The notes: generated by a model not told the origin, from the letters alone. DNA of 20,844 bases from Candidatus Solincola tengchongensis (GCA_015711895.1 JACVJH010000066.1:1-20844), one strand, 5' to 3'; counted from the first letter of the stretch, positions 1 to 7,375 are shown. Numbers and translations are program-made.

Positions 1-961
1 AGGCGGAGAGGTGGCCTTCCTCTACCTCCACCAGCGGTGGTTCCTGTTCGCGGCAGATATCCTGAGCGAAGGGGCAGCGGGGGGAGAAGTAGCATCCGGG
101 CGGGAGGTTTATCAGGCTGGGGGGAGCACCGCCGATGGTCAGCAGCCTCTCCTTCCTCTCGTCCAGGCGAGGGACGGAACGCATGAGGCTCCAAGCATAT
201 GGGTGCTTGGACCGGTAATAGACCTCGTCAACGGCCGCGTACTCCACAACTCTGCCGGCGTACATGACCAGCACCGTCTCCGCAACCCCCGCGACCACCC
301 CCAGGTCGTGGGTGATGAGCATCACGGAAAGACCTATTTCCTTCCTCAGGCGGCCGAGTAGCTCCATGATCTGGGCCTGGATGGTGACGTCCCGGGCGGT
401 GGAGGGCTCGTCGGCGATGAGCAGCTTGGGCTCGCAGGAGAGGGCCATGGCGATCATGGCTCGCTGGCGCATGCCCCCGGAGAACTCGTGGGGATACATA
501 CGGTAGCGTTCCCGGGCTTGGGGTATCTCCGCCATCTCCATGAGCTCGATGGCCCTTTCCTTGGCCTCCTTACGCGAGAGCCCCAGGTGGAGCTGCACCG
601 CCTCCCGTATCTGGTCCCCCACGCGGAAGACGGGGTTGAGGGAGGTCATGGGGTCCTGGAAGATCATGCCAATATGGTTGCCCCGGACCTGGCGCATCTC
701 CGCATCGCTCAATCGGAGCAAATCGCGCCCCTCGAAGACCGCCTCGCCGCCCTCGATCTTCCCCGGGGGATCGGGAACCAGCCGCATCACCGAGAGGGCG
801 GTGACCGTCTTGCCGCAACCCGATTCGCCCACCAGGGCCAGGGCTTCTCCTCGGTGGACCCGAAAAGAGACGTCGTCCACGGCCTTGACCACTCCGGCCG
901 GGGTGTGGAAATAAGTGCGCAGGTTGCGTACTTCGAGGAGGACATCGCGTGCGCCGTCCAT
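1..961 (-). CDS. Peptide ABC transporter ATP-binding protein, DppD/OppD type (3' end cut by window edge)
   Basis: This is the ATPase subunit that should energise the peptide importer encoded just upstream; it acts at the inner face of the membrane. About 320 codons are visible and the reading frame is open to the left edge. Walker A is GESGCGKT (residues 45-52), the Q-loop region is FQDPMTSLNP (about 101-110), the signature is FSGGMRQR (160-167), Walker B is LLIADE (180-185) and the switch histidine is H218. A C-terminal oligopeptide-transporter motif, CYFSPRCPFAQDIC, is also present, so only a short tail is missing. The ATG lies one base after the stop of the DppC-like gene and is preceded by GAGGGGGAG, which supports translational coupling. 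One oddity is the D-loop, TARD instead of the usual TALD (R190). DppD and OppD cannot be separated by eye. Confidence 0.93.
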   Translation of the reverse strand, partial: MDGARDVLLEVRNLRTYFHTPAGVVKAVDDVSFRVHRGEALALVGESGCGKTVTALSVMRLVPDPPGKIEGGEAVFEGRDLLRLSDAEMRQVRGNHIGMIFQDPMTSLNPVFRVGDQIREAVQLHLGLSRKEAKERAIELMEMAEIPQARERYRMYPHEFSGGMRQRAMIAMALSCEPKLLIADEPSTARDVTIQAQIMELLGRLRKEIGLSVMLITHDLGVVAGVAETVLVMYAGRVVEYAAVDEVYYRSKHPYAWSLMRSVPRLDERKERLLTIGGAPPSLINLPPGCYFSPRCPFAQDICREQEPPLVEVEEGHLSA

Positions 962-962
962 C

Positions 963-1937
963 TCAGATACTCCCCCTCAGGCGCGGGTCCAGGGCGTCGC
1001 GAAGCCCATCGCCCAGCAGGATGAAGGCCAGCACGCTCAGCACGATGGCCGTCCCCGGGATGAACATCATCCAGGGATGGGTGTTGTAGAAGGGCAGGTA
1101 CTCGGCGAGCATGTTCCCCCAACTCGGCGTGGGAGGCTGCTGCCCCAGGCCCAGGAAGGCCAGCCAGGCCTCGGCCAGGATAGCGCCGCCCACGCTCATG
1201 GTGGCGTAGACGATTATGGGCTGGATGGCGTTGGGCATGATGTGCCTCCAGATGATGCGGGAATGGGTGGCCCCCAGGGCCCTGGCCGCCTCCACGTATT
1301 CGTTCTCCTTCACGGAGAGGATGGAACCCCGGAAGATCCTGGCGATGGTCGCCCAGCCAAGGACCCCTATGGCGATGAAGACGTTTATCAGCCCCGGCCC
1401 CAGCACGGTCATGATGGCTATGGCTCCCAGCACGGTGGGGAAAGCGAAAAAGACGTCGGCGGAGCGCATGATCACGGAGTCCGCCCAGCCCCCGAAATAG
1501 CCGGCCAAGGCCCCGAAGAATAGGCCGAGCACAAGGGAGATGGCCACGGCGACGATGCCCACTTCCACCGATATGCGGCTCCCGTATATGAGTCGTGAGA
1601 GTATATCCCGCCCCAGATCGTCCGTTCCCAGCCAGTGCTTCCCCGAGGGAGGCTGCTTCACGCCGCCGGGGGTCCTTATCTCCACCTGCTCGATGGGATC
1701 GTAAGGGGCCAGAAAGGGCGCGAAGAGGGCCACCAAGACGAGGAAGACGATGATGGCCAGCCCTGCCATGGCCATCTTGTTGTGACGCAGCCGGTACCAC
1801 ACGTCCCTCCACAACGCCGTGCGCCCATGCACCCTCTCCTTCTCCAGCTCGGCCTCGAACTCCTCGACCTCAGGGCCCAGGAACTCCGGCTGTTCCTTGC
1901 CGGGGAGGTAATCCTCAGGTCTCTTCCTGTCCGTCAA
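963..1937 (-). CDS. Peptide ABC transporter permease, DppC/OppC type
   Basis: This is an inner-membrane permease half for di- or oligopeptide import, 324 aa. The first ~45 residues are a charged cytoplasmic tail rich in Glu, followed by the OppC_N-type segment with its first membrane helix (about residues 55-78). The periplasmic-side motif HWLGTDDLGRDILSRLIYGS is diagnostic of DppC/OppC. The EAA loop that docks on the ATPase is EYVEAARALGATHSRIIWRH. Five further hydrophobic segments follow. The start is a TTG at 1937, chosen because an excellent SD, GGAGGTGA, sits six bases upstream and the next in-frame ATG is far inside the conserved domain. The gene lies one base after the dppB-like stop, so the SD is inside the end of that gene. 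Substrate specificity is not visible in the sequence. Confidence 0.95.
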   Translation of the reverse strand: MTDRKRPEDYLPGKEQPEFLGPEVEEFEAELEKERVHGRTALWRDVWYRLRHNKMAMAGLAIIVFLVLVALFAPFLAPYDPIEQVEIRTPGGVKQPPSGKHWLGTDDLGRDILSRLIYGSRISVEVGIVAVAISLVLGLFFGALAGYFGGWADSVIMRSADVFFAFPTVLGAIAIMTVLGPGLINVFIAIGVLGWATIARIFRGSILSVKENEYVEAARALGATHSRIIWRHIMPNAIQPIIVYATMSVGGAILAEAWLAFLGLGQQPPTPSWGNMLAEYLPFYNTHPWMMFIPGTAIVLSVLAFILLGDGLRDALDPRLRGSI

Positions 1938-1938
1938 A

Positions 1939-2901
1939 TCAGGTCACCTCCGGGGCCTCCCCGAGGCGGATGCGGGGGTCGAGGAAAGCGTAAGAGATGT
2001 CCACGAGCAGGTTGATGGCCACGAAGATGAGCACCAGGATGAATACCAGGCCGATGACCATAGTGTGGTCACGCTGGATGACGGCGAAATACAGCTTATG
2101 GCCCACTCCCGGCCAGTTGAAGATCATCTCCGTGAGCACGGCCGCCCCGATGAGCACCCCGAAGTCTATGCCCAAGTAGGTGACCACGGGGATGAGGCCG
2201 TTCTTCAGGGCGTGCTTGTAGATCACCTTGCGCTCCGATAGCCCCTTGGCGCGGGCGGTGACGATGTAGTCCTGGCGCAGCACCTCGAGCATGGAAGAAC
2301 GTGCCAGGCGGGCTACATAGGCGGTGGAAATCGCGGCCAGCGCCGTTGCGGGCATCACGTAATAGGGTATGGAGCCCAGAAGACCGGTGCCCGGGGGCGG
2401 GGCCCCCGAGGGAGGGAACCAGTGCAGCCACTGGGAAAAGAAAAGCTGCATGAGGCGACCAATCCAGTAGATGGGCATGGCCACCAACACCGAGGTGCTG
2501 ATGGTCACCAGCACGTCCAGGAAAGAGTAGCGGAAAACGGCGGAGATGACCCCGGCCAGGATGCCGAAGACGACGATGATGATCTCCGCGGCGATGGCCA
2601 GCTTCACCGACCAGGGCAGGCTCTCCCCGATGATCTCCATCACCGGCCTCTTGTAGGTGAAGGAGTCGCCGAGCTCCAGTCGCGGCAGGCCCTTGAGATA
2701 TATCCAGAGTCGCGTGAGCCAGGGCTTGTCCAGGTTGAACTTCTGCCGTATGTTCTCCAGGGTCTCCTCCGAGGCGCCCTTGGGTGCGCGCATGCGGGCC
2801 ACGTCACCGGGGAGTGAGGCCATGAGGAGGGAGATGACCAGAATGACTCCGATGACCACGATCACCGTCTGGTAGAACCTTCGCAGAATAAAAAGAAGCA
2901 T
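1939..2901 (-). CDS. Peptide ABC transporter permease, DppB/OppB type
   Basis: This is the partner permease of the same importer, 320 aa with the start at 2901. It begins MLLFILRRFYQTVIVV, the typical DppB/OppB opening: a short basic N-terminus and the first transmembrane helix. The region around residues 35-80 is the extracytoplasmic loop with a FNLDKPW motif. The EAA loop is near QDYIVTARAKGLSERKVIYK, and the C-terminus is the family-typical ISYAFLDPRIR. An upstream ATG at 2955 would add 18 residues (start MLNFIGARKG) but has no SD and would begin close to the hairpin at 2963-2993; the ATG at 2901 has AAGGAGAG upstream, although the spacing is long. The gene follows the binding-protein gene across a hairpin and is the first of the three linked downstream genes. 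Confidence 0.93.
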   Translation of the reverse strand: MLLFILRRFYQTVIVVIGVILVISLLMASLPGDVARMRAPKGASEETLENIRQKFNLDKPWLTRLWIYLKGLPRLELGDSFTYKRPVMEIIGESLPWSVKLAIAAEIIIVVFGILAGVISAVFRYSFLDVLVTISTSVLVAMPIYWIGRLMQLFFSQWLHWFPPSGAPPPGTGLLGSIPYYVMPATALAAISTAYVARLARSSMLEVLRQDYIVTARAKGLSERKVIYKHALKNGLIPVVTYLGIDFGVLIGAAVLTEMIFNWPGVGHKLYFAVIQRDHTMVIGLVFILVLIFVAINLLVDISYAFLDPRIRLGEAPEVT

Positions 2902-2962
2902 CCTATCTCGCTGTCTCTCCTTCCCGCCCTTCCGGGCACCGATAAAATTTAGCATAAGTGAA

Positions 2963-2993
2963 GGGGGCCCGCAAGGAAACCCCGCAGGCCCCC
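2963..2993 (-). terminator. GC-rich hairpin between binding-protein and permease genes
   Basis: A 10-bp stem (one G-U wobble in the minus transcript) has arms at 2963-2972 and 2984-2993 and an 11-nt loop. It starts 14 bases after the stop of the binding-protein gene. No U-tract follows on the minus strand, so it is more likely a partial terminator or 3'-end stabiliser that leaves the binding protein in excess over the permeases than a full stop. That role is inferred from the common layout of such operons. Confidence 0.6.
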
Positions 2994-3007
2994 CAAACCA
3001 TCGTCGA

Positions 3008-4645
3008 TTACTCGGTCGTGGCCGCCTTCTTAAAGTACACCAACTCCAACGGCGTGAGGTCGTCGGGCGTTCTGATGTACCCCCCGACCTTGTCGGAGTA
3101 CACGCGAGAGGTCTTGTAGAACATCAGAGGGATGATTGGCGCGTCCTCCAGGATGAGCTTTTCCGCCTTGCGATAGAGCTCGATCCTCTCGTCCTCGTCG
3201 GGGGTGCTGCGGGCCTTGAGCAGAAGCTCGTCCACCTCGGGGTTCTTGTACTGGGTCATATTGTCCACGCCCGCGTTCTCCGAGTAGAAGAGCGGGTAGA
3301 GGAAGTTGTCCATGATCGGGTAGTCGGCCAGCCAGCCGAGGCGGAAGAAGGTTATCTGCTCTCCCTGGATGAGGTCCAGGTAGGTGCCCCATTCGTACCC
3401 CTCGATCTTGAAGGAGACACCCACGTCCTTGAGGTTGGACTGGATGAACTGAGCGATGGTGTCATGGCCCACGCCGGTGTTGTAACCCAGGGTGAGCTCG
3501 GGCAGTCCCTGGCCGTTGGGGTAGCCGGCCTCCTCCAGGAGCGCCTTGGCCTTCTCGGGATCATAGGTGTACTCCATGGCCCCGGCCTGGTAGCCAGGGA
3601 TGCCCGGAGGCACGATTCCCGTGGCCGGCACGCGCTGGCCCTCCATGACCACACTGCACAGGGTCTCGCGGTCCACGGCGTAGTTGAAAGCCTGGCGCAG
3701 GGCCTTGTTGTCCTTCCACGGGGCCACGTTCATGTTGAAACCGTAGTAGTAAATACCCAGCATGGGCTTGAAGATGGCCCTCTCCCCGTACTCCGCCGCT
3801 GCGGCCTCGAACTGCCCCTGCGGTATCTGGGCGTCGTGGAGGGTCCCCGCCTTGAAGTCCTGGTAGGCTGTCTCGTCGTCCTGGTAGATCTTGAAGACCA
3901 CCTTGTCCAGGTGGGGCTTGTTCGCCCCGTAGTAGTCGGCGAACTTCTCCACCACGATCTGCTGTTCGTGGGTCCAGCTCACGAACTTGAAGGGGCCGGT
4001 CCCTACGGGGTGTTCGCTGAAGTTCTCGCTCCCGTACTGCTCCACCACTTCCTTGGGGATGGGCGAGAAGACGGGGTGCGCGGTGTGATAGACGAAGTCC
4101 GCGTAGGGGTACTCGAGGGTCACCTCCAGGGTGTAGTCGTCGAGGGCCTTCACCCCGGCGAGCGAAGTGGCTGTCTTGTCCTCATTGAACTCCTTGAAGC
4201 CCTTGATCGGGGACATGTGATAGGCTACCTCGCTGGCTGTGGCCGGGTCGCAGACGCGGTTCCAGGAATAGACGAAGTCCTGGGCCGTGCATTCCCGGCC
4301 GTTGTGGAACTTGACCCCTTTCTTGAGGTGAAAGGTGAAAACGGTGGCATCATCGTTCACCTCGTAGGATTCGGCCATGGCCGGGACCAACTCCATGGTC
4401 TTGGGGTCGTTGTCCATAAGGCCGTCGAAGATCTGCTTTCCCACCTCGATACCCTGGGATTCCTGGAGTTGTGCCGGGTCCAGGGATACGGGGTCGGCAG
4501 TGAGGCAGTAATTGAAGGTCCCTCCCTCCTCTATCTCCTCGACCGCCTTCTTCTCTTCCTTTCCGCAGCCCCCTATGGTCATGACCAGCCCCACGAGAAG
4601 GGCCGTGATCAGAACCGCGATGAGGATAAAACCGCTCTTTTTCAT
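3008..4645 (-). CDS. Peptide ABC transporter substrate-binding lipoprotein (SBP_bac_5 / DppA-OppA family)
   Basis: This is the extracytoplasmic solute receptor of the peptide importer, 545 aa, a normal size for the SBP_bac_5 family. The N-terminus is MKKS followed by a hydrophobic core and a lipobox ending IGGC (lipidated Cys27), so it should be membrane-tethered. Family landmarks include the start of the mature domain (EEGGTFNYCLTADPVSLDPA), KKGVKFHNGRECTAQDFVYS and a C-terminal region EKLILEDAPIIPL. The start at 4645 is chosen for AAGGAGGT five bases upstream and because it gives a clean signal peptide; an upstream in-frame extension to 4726 would bury that signal. It is the first gene of the operon, with a promoter about 265 nt upstream and a small hairpin just before the SD. 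The ligand (dipeptide, oligopeptide, nickel or other) cannot be read from the sequence. Confidence 0.95.
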   Translation of the reverse strand: MKKSGFILIAVLITALLVGLVMTIGGCGKEEKKAVEEIEEGGTFNYCLTADPVSLDPAQLQESQGIEVGKQIFDGLMDNDPKTMELVPAMAESYEVNDDATVFTFHLKKGVKFHNGRECTAQDFVYSWNRVCDPATASEVAYHMSPIKGFKEFNEDKTATSLAGVKALDDYTLEVTLEYPYADFVYHTAHPVFSPIPKEVVEQYGSENFSEHPVGTGPFKFVSWTHEQQIVVEKFADYYGANKPHLDKVVFKIYQDDETAYQDFKAGTLHDAQIPQGQFEAAAAEYGERAIFKPMLGIYYYGFNMNVAPWKDNKALRQAFNYAVDRETLCSVVMEGQRVPATGIVPPGIPGYQAGAMEYTYDPEKAKALLEEAGYPNGQGLPELTLGYNTGVGHDTIAQFIQSNLKDVGVSFKIEGYEWGTYLDLIQGEQITFFRLGWLADYPIMDNFLYPLFYSENAGVDNMTQYKNPEVDELLLKARSTPDEDERIELYRKAEKLILEDAPIIPLMFYKTSRVYSDKVGGYIRTPDDLTPLELVYFKKAATTE

Positions 4646-4668
4646 GCAGGACCTCCTTGGAAAATCAG

Positions 4669-4685
4669 CTCCCGCACCACGGGAG
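4669..4685 (-). promoter_or_regulatory. Small hairpin just upstream of the binding-protein SD
   Basis: CTCCCG and CGGGAG arms (4680-4685 and 4669-4674) enclose a 5-nt loop. On the minus transcript the hairpin is followed by CTGATTTT and then the AAGGAGGT SD. It could act as an attenuator or as a 5' stabilising hairpin; only the fold itself is seen. Confidence 0.35.
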
Positions 4686-4916
4686 TTAAAACGGCGGCTT
4701 ACCACTCGTTCAATCCCCTCTCTCACCCCCTTTTCGGATCACCTTCGCGGCATCCGGCCGCAAGTCAAATGCGGCAGGCGGATTCGAATCGCGGATTTAC
4801 GCGCTTCCGCTCACCTCCCTCCTCGCGTCCACGCTCCCTCGTCTGAACAAGAACGACGTCCTCTTCGAGCTTTTTCCGGCCGTCACGATCCCTTTTCCCC
4901 TACGGCCCACGCTGTA

Positions 4917-4945
4917 ATTATAGTTTTTTAGCTCACCCTGCGCAA
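4917..4945 (-). promoter_or_regulatory. Candidate sigma-70-type promoter for the peptide-transport operon
   Basis: On the minus strand, TTGCGC (4945-4940) and a perfect TATAAT (4922-4917) are separated by 17 bases. This is the best promoter-like match in the gap between the dUTPase gene and the binding-protein gene. Transcription would start near 4909 and give a leader of about 260 nt. The -35 box is only half consensus. Confidence 0.5.
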
Positions 4946-5003
4946 AACATAGGGTTCACACGGCATTAACCAAGCCTCGAGCGGGCACGTTGGCGGCGAC
5001 CCC

Positions 5004-5858
5004 TTATATGCCGGTGGAGCCGAACCCGCCCTCGCCGCGGGCCGTGTCCTCAAGCTCCTCCACCTCCAGGACCTCGGCCCTTTCCACCCTCTGGATGACC
5101 ATCTGGGCGATGCGGTCCCCCTTTCTCACCCGGAAGGGTTCCCCTCCCAGGTTGACCAGGATGACCTTGACCTCCCCCCGGTAATGGCAGTCGATGAGGC
5201 CGGGGGTGTTGACGATGCTTATGCCGTGCTTGGAGGCAAGCCCGCTCCGCGGCTGTACGAAGGCGGCGTACCCTTCGGGCAGGGCCATGGCGAAACCGGT
5301 GCTTACGAGCGCCCTCTCGCCGGGCTGCAGCACCACCTCCTCGGCGCTGCGGATATCCAGCCCGGCGTCCCCGGGATGGGCGTAGGAGGGCAATTCCACG
5401 TCCGGGCGAAGCCGCTTGATGCGCAAGGGAACGGTCCCCGTGACCCGGTCGCTGACCCTCTCCCATTCCAACAGGGGGACGAGGTCGTATATCCCCAGGC
5501 GTTCCCGCAGCGCCCGCAACTCCTCCACCAGCCCCTCCCCGGACAGTTCCTTCACCAGGAGGCTTCCCTCCAGCTCCACCTGGAAGCCCTTGCCGGGGGC
5601 GAACTCATAGACCACACGGTAAACTCCCCTCTCTTTCTCACGGTACCCGGCGCCTGCGAGATCGTAGGGGACGATCTCGTAATTCAGGACCGTCTCGCCC
5701 TTCAGCACCACCCGCACGCTTTCCGGATAGACGAAAATGCGGGGAGGGCTCGAGCGGTAGAAGCAGGGCAGGTATACGGCTGCGGGGTGTTCATTCCATA
5801 TCTCTTCCAGCTTGTGCAGCATCCCCGCCAGCTGTTCGTCCATCTTCGCCCTCTCCAT
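5004..5858 (-). CDS. dut: dUTP diphosphatase (dUTPase) with a long N-terminal extension
   Basis: It hydrolyses dUTP to dUMP and diphosphate, keeping uracil out of DNA and supplying dUMP for dTMP synthesis. All five dUTPase motifs lie in the C-terminal half: AHPGDAGLDI (160-169), PRSGLA (203-208), NTPGLIDCHYRGEV (217-230, with catalytic Asp223 and the sugar-discriminating Tyr226), KGDRIAQMVI (246-255) and the Gly-rich tail RGEGGFGST (274-282). Trimeric dUTPases are normally about 140-155 aa; this one is 284 aa. The first ~143 residues form an extra domain of predicted mixed strands and helices (for example FYRSSPPRIFVYPESVRVVL) that I do not recognise. The start at 5858 has GAGGAGGG about seven bases upstream. 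The gene stands alone, with a direct repeat ending 17 bases before its start. Confidence 0.93.
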   Translation of the reverse strand: MERAKMDEQLAGMLHKLEEIWNEHPAAVYLPCFYRSSPPRIFVYPESVRVVLKGETVLNYEIVPYDLAGAGYREKERGVYRVVYEFAPGKGFQVELEGSLLVKELSGEGLVEELRALRERLGIYDLVPLLEWERVSDRVTGTVPLRIKRLRPDVELPSYAHPGDAGLDIRSAEEVVLQPGERALVSTGFAMALPEGYAAFVQPRSGLASKHGISIVNTPGLIDCHYRGEVKVILVNLGGEPFRVRKGDRIAQMVIQRVERAEVLEVEELEDTARGEGGFGSTGI

Positions 5859-6225
5859 GAAGCGTCCCTCCTCATGCGGCCCTGGTGGCCTTCCCGCGAC
5901 CCCAACACGCTTCCCATCGCGTCATCCCAAAGGTGTCATCTTGTGCGTGCGGCCCTGGCGGCCTTCCCGCGACCCCAACATGAGATCTGGAACCCATGCA
6001 GAGCACGGAGAACGATCGATCTGGCAACCATCACCCGTTTCTCGCTCGCCGGCGCCCCCCGAGAACCAACACCTCCCCGGAAGCGCTGGACCAAGCCTTC
6101 CCGGAATAAAATTCCTTGCTGGCCTTCTCCCTCCATCCCCTTGGAGATGACCTGCCGGCGTTTCATCGCCTCCGGAAACTCCCTCCATGCCCTTCCAGGG
6201 CCTGCCTTTCCCCGCTATCACGAAG
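5859..6225. other. Intergenic gap between cyclase and dUTPase genes
   Basis: This 367-base stretch contains the dUTPase SD and two copies of a 32-bp direct repeat. I see no convincing gene, promoter or U-tailed terminator in it. Short open frames in both strands give low-complexity Pro/Arg-rich peptides with no SD. Confidence 0.5.
5876..5980. repeat. Pair of 32-bp direct repeats (one mismatch), 73-bp period
   Basis: Copy 1 spans 5876-5907 and copy 2 spans 5949-5980; they differ at one base (CTGGTGG against CTGGCGG). Both begin GCGGCCCTGG and end CGCGACCCCAACA. The 41 bases between them are not repeated. Copy 1 ends just before the dUTPase SD when read on the minus strand. The origin is unknown: a dispersed intergenic repeat is the plainest reading. 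Confidence 0.85.
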
Positions 6226-7005
6226 TCACTCCTCCACCAGGGCCACCGCCCTTATCCACCCCGCGCTGGCCCTCTTTATCTTTATAGGGAAACAGAAGAA
6301 GGTGAAGCCGTAGGGCGGGAGCTGGTCGAGGTTCGCGAGTTTCTCGATGTGGCAGTAACCCTTATCGATGGAGGCGAAATGGCCTTCCCAGATGAGGGAG
6401 GAGTCCCCGGTCTCCTGGAAATCTTTGGCTATGATGGGAAGAGGGCGGTCCCAGGACCAGGCATCGGTCCCCGTCACCCTTACCCCGTGCTCCAGTATCC
6501 AGAGGGTGGCTTCCCGGCTCATGCCGCAGCCCTTGACCAGGTACTCGGGCTTGCCCCAGTACTTGTCCGCGCCGGTCATGACCAGTACTATATCCCCCTC
6601 CTTAAGGCGGTAACCCATCTTCTGCAGGGTTTCCTCCACGTCCGCCGCCGTCACCCGGTATCCGTCCGGGAAGTGGCGGAAGTCGAGCACCACGCCGGGA
6701 CCCATGCACCACTCCAGTGGCACCTCGTCGATGGTCAGGGCCGGCTCCCCCCTGTCCATGGTGGGATGGTAATGCCAGGGGGCGTCCAGGTGAGTGCCGG
6801 AATGGGTGGACAGGGAGACGAACTCCACTGCCCATCCCAGTCCCCCCGGCAGATCACTGCCGGGGTCTATTCCCGGAAAGAAATCGGCCATGGACGCCGC
6901 CCCCGTGGCGTGATCGACATAGGTGATCCGGGGAATCATCATGGGAGGGTCGGAGGGTAGATCGTTCTCTATGTCGATGCTCAGGTCGATCAGACGCCTG
7001 GCCAT
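6226..7005 (-). CDS. Cyclase-family metal-dependent hydrolase (kynurenine formamidase-like, PF04199)
   Basis: The protein has 259 aa, the usual size for the cyclase/arylformamidase family, cytosolic, with no signal peptide. The metal-binding family motif HxGTHxDxPxH is intact at residues 68-78 (H68, G70, T71, H72, D74, P76, H78). It opens with LIDLSIDIENDLPSDP, the usual first strand. Members hydrolyse N-formylkynurenine, isatin, cyclic imides or other amide or lactone bonds, or act in polyketide cyclisation; the real substrate cannot be told here because no tryptophan-degradation genes are adjacent. The start at 7005 is preferred over an upstream in-frame codon at 7074 because the SD-like GAAGTGAGG is five bases upstream and the extension is Arg/Gly-rich. 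The gene appears monocistronic, with a candidate promoter near 7122-7127. Confidence 0.88.
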   Translation of the reverse strand: MARRLIDLSIDIENDLPSDPPMMIPRITYVDHATGAASMADFFPGIDPGSDLPGGLGWAVEFVSLSTHSGTHLDAPWHYHPTMDRGEPALTIDEVPLEWCMGPGVVLDFRHFPDGYRVTAADVEETLQKMGYRLKEGDIVLVMTGADKYWGKPEYLVKGCGMSREATLWILEHGVRVTGTDAWSWDRPLPIIAKDFQETGDSSLIWEGHFASIDKGYCHIEKLANLDQLPPYGFTFFCFPIKIKRASAGWIRAVALVEE

Positions 7006-7121
7006 CGTCGCCTCACTTCCAACCGTTCTGGGGCTTTGGCCGCCCCGGACCGACGCGACGCCCCCTCTCCGCATCCCCTGCCGTCCCGCCGCGCAACCGG
7101 CCGGGTCGCTCCGATGCGATT

Positions 7122-7127
7122 AATATA
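7122..7127 (-). promoter_or_regulatory. Candidate -10 box for the cyclase gene
   Basis: On minus, TATATT lies about 117 bases upstream of the ATG within the only AT-rich patch of the leader (around GGTTATATTAATC). The matching -35 is poor: TTTATC lies 18 bases upstream. It is offered as the likeliest promoter, not a firm one. Confidence 0.35.
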
Positions 7128-7313
7128 ACCACAAACGGAGACAACGATAAACGCGCCACCTCATGCCTGAACATCGAGAGATAGCTCGCTTCGTCCTGTC
7201 TACCTTTCTCCTGTCCTGCCAGGCTTACAGAGTGGTCTATCGGCCTTTTCAACCCGAAAAGCGCCCACCGAAACGATACCGATACGGCATTTCTCAAACC
7301 CTCCCGATTTCAC

Positions 7314-7375
7314 CTTAACCGAATCCTAACCCTTGCCTAAGAGGGACTTAACGGCAGTGGTGGAGATTGTTAAAC
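7314..7375. promoter_or_regulatory. Tandem TTAA-type heptamer repeat with exact 11-bp period (Pho-box-like operator)
   Basis: Heptamers CTTAACC (7314), CCTAACC (7325), CCTAAGA (7336) and CTTAACG (7347) start exactly 11 bases apart. A fifth, GTTAAAC (7369), is in the same phase after one missed unit. Tandem 11-bp repeats are the binding pattern of OmpR/PhoB-family winged-helix regulators, and the cyanobacterial Pho box is built from PyTTAAPyPy units at this spacing. It lies about 215-275 bases before the coiled-coil gene and about 310 bases from the cyclase start. Which gene it controls, and the regulator, are not shown. Confidence 0.5.

Larger units (their letters stand above)
4646..5003. other. 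Intergenic leader of the peptide-transport operon
   Basis: This 358-base non-coding stretch holds the candidate promoter at 4917-4945, a long leader of about 260 nt and a hairpin at 4669-4685. It also holds a 10-bp palindrome GATTCGAATC at 4781-4790 with a flanking GCGGATT direct repeat (4779-4785, 4791-4797). No open frame here has an SD plus a recognisable protein. The leader length leaves room for a cis-regulatory RNA, but I recognise no known riboswitch class. Confidence 0.5.

Noticed and set aside
4741..4830. tRNA-like T-arm around GATTCGAATC
   Set aside because: The loop-closing base is A instead of G and there are no matching acceptor, D or anticodon arms on either strand.
3464..4846. 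460-codon plus-strand open frame across the peptide-binding lipoprotein gene
   Set aside because: It is antisense to a well-supported SBP_bac_5 gene, has no SD, and its composition (Val/Leu/Gly/His-rich) is that of a reverse-strand shadow in GC-rich DNA.
5876..5980. Minimal CRISPR array (two repeats, one 41-nt spacer)
   Set aside because: There are only two copies, no cas genes, no typical repeat stem or terminal GAAAC-like end, and one copy runs into the dut leader. The same objection applies to 9429-9537.
7013..7297. 94-codon minus-strand open frame upstream of the cyclase gene
   Set aside because: It overlaps the promoter-like AT-rich patch and the cyclase SD region, has no SD of its own and a composition unlike the neighbouring proteins.
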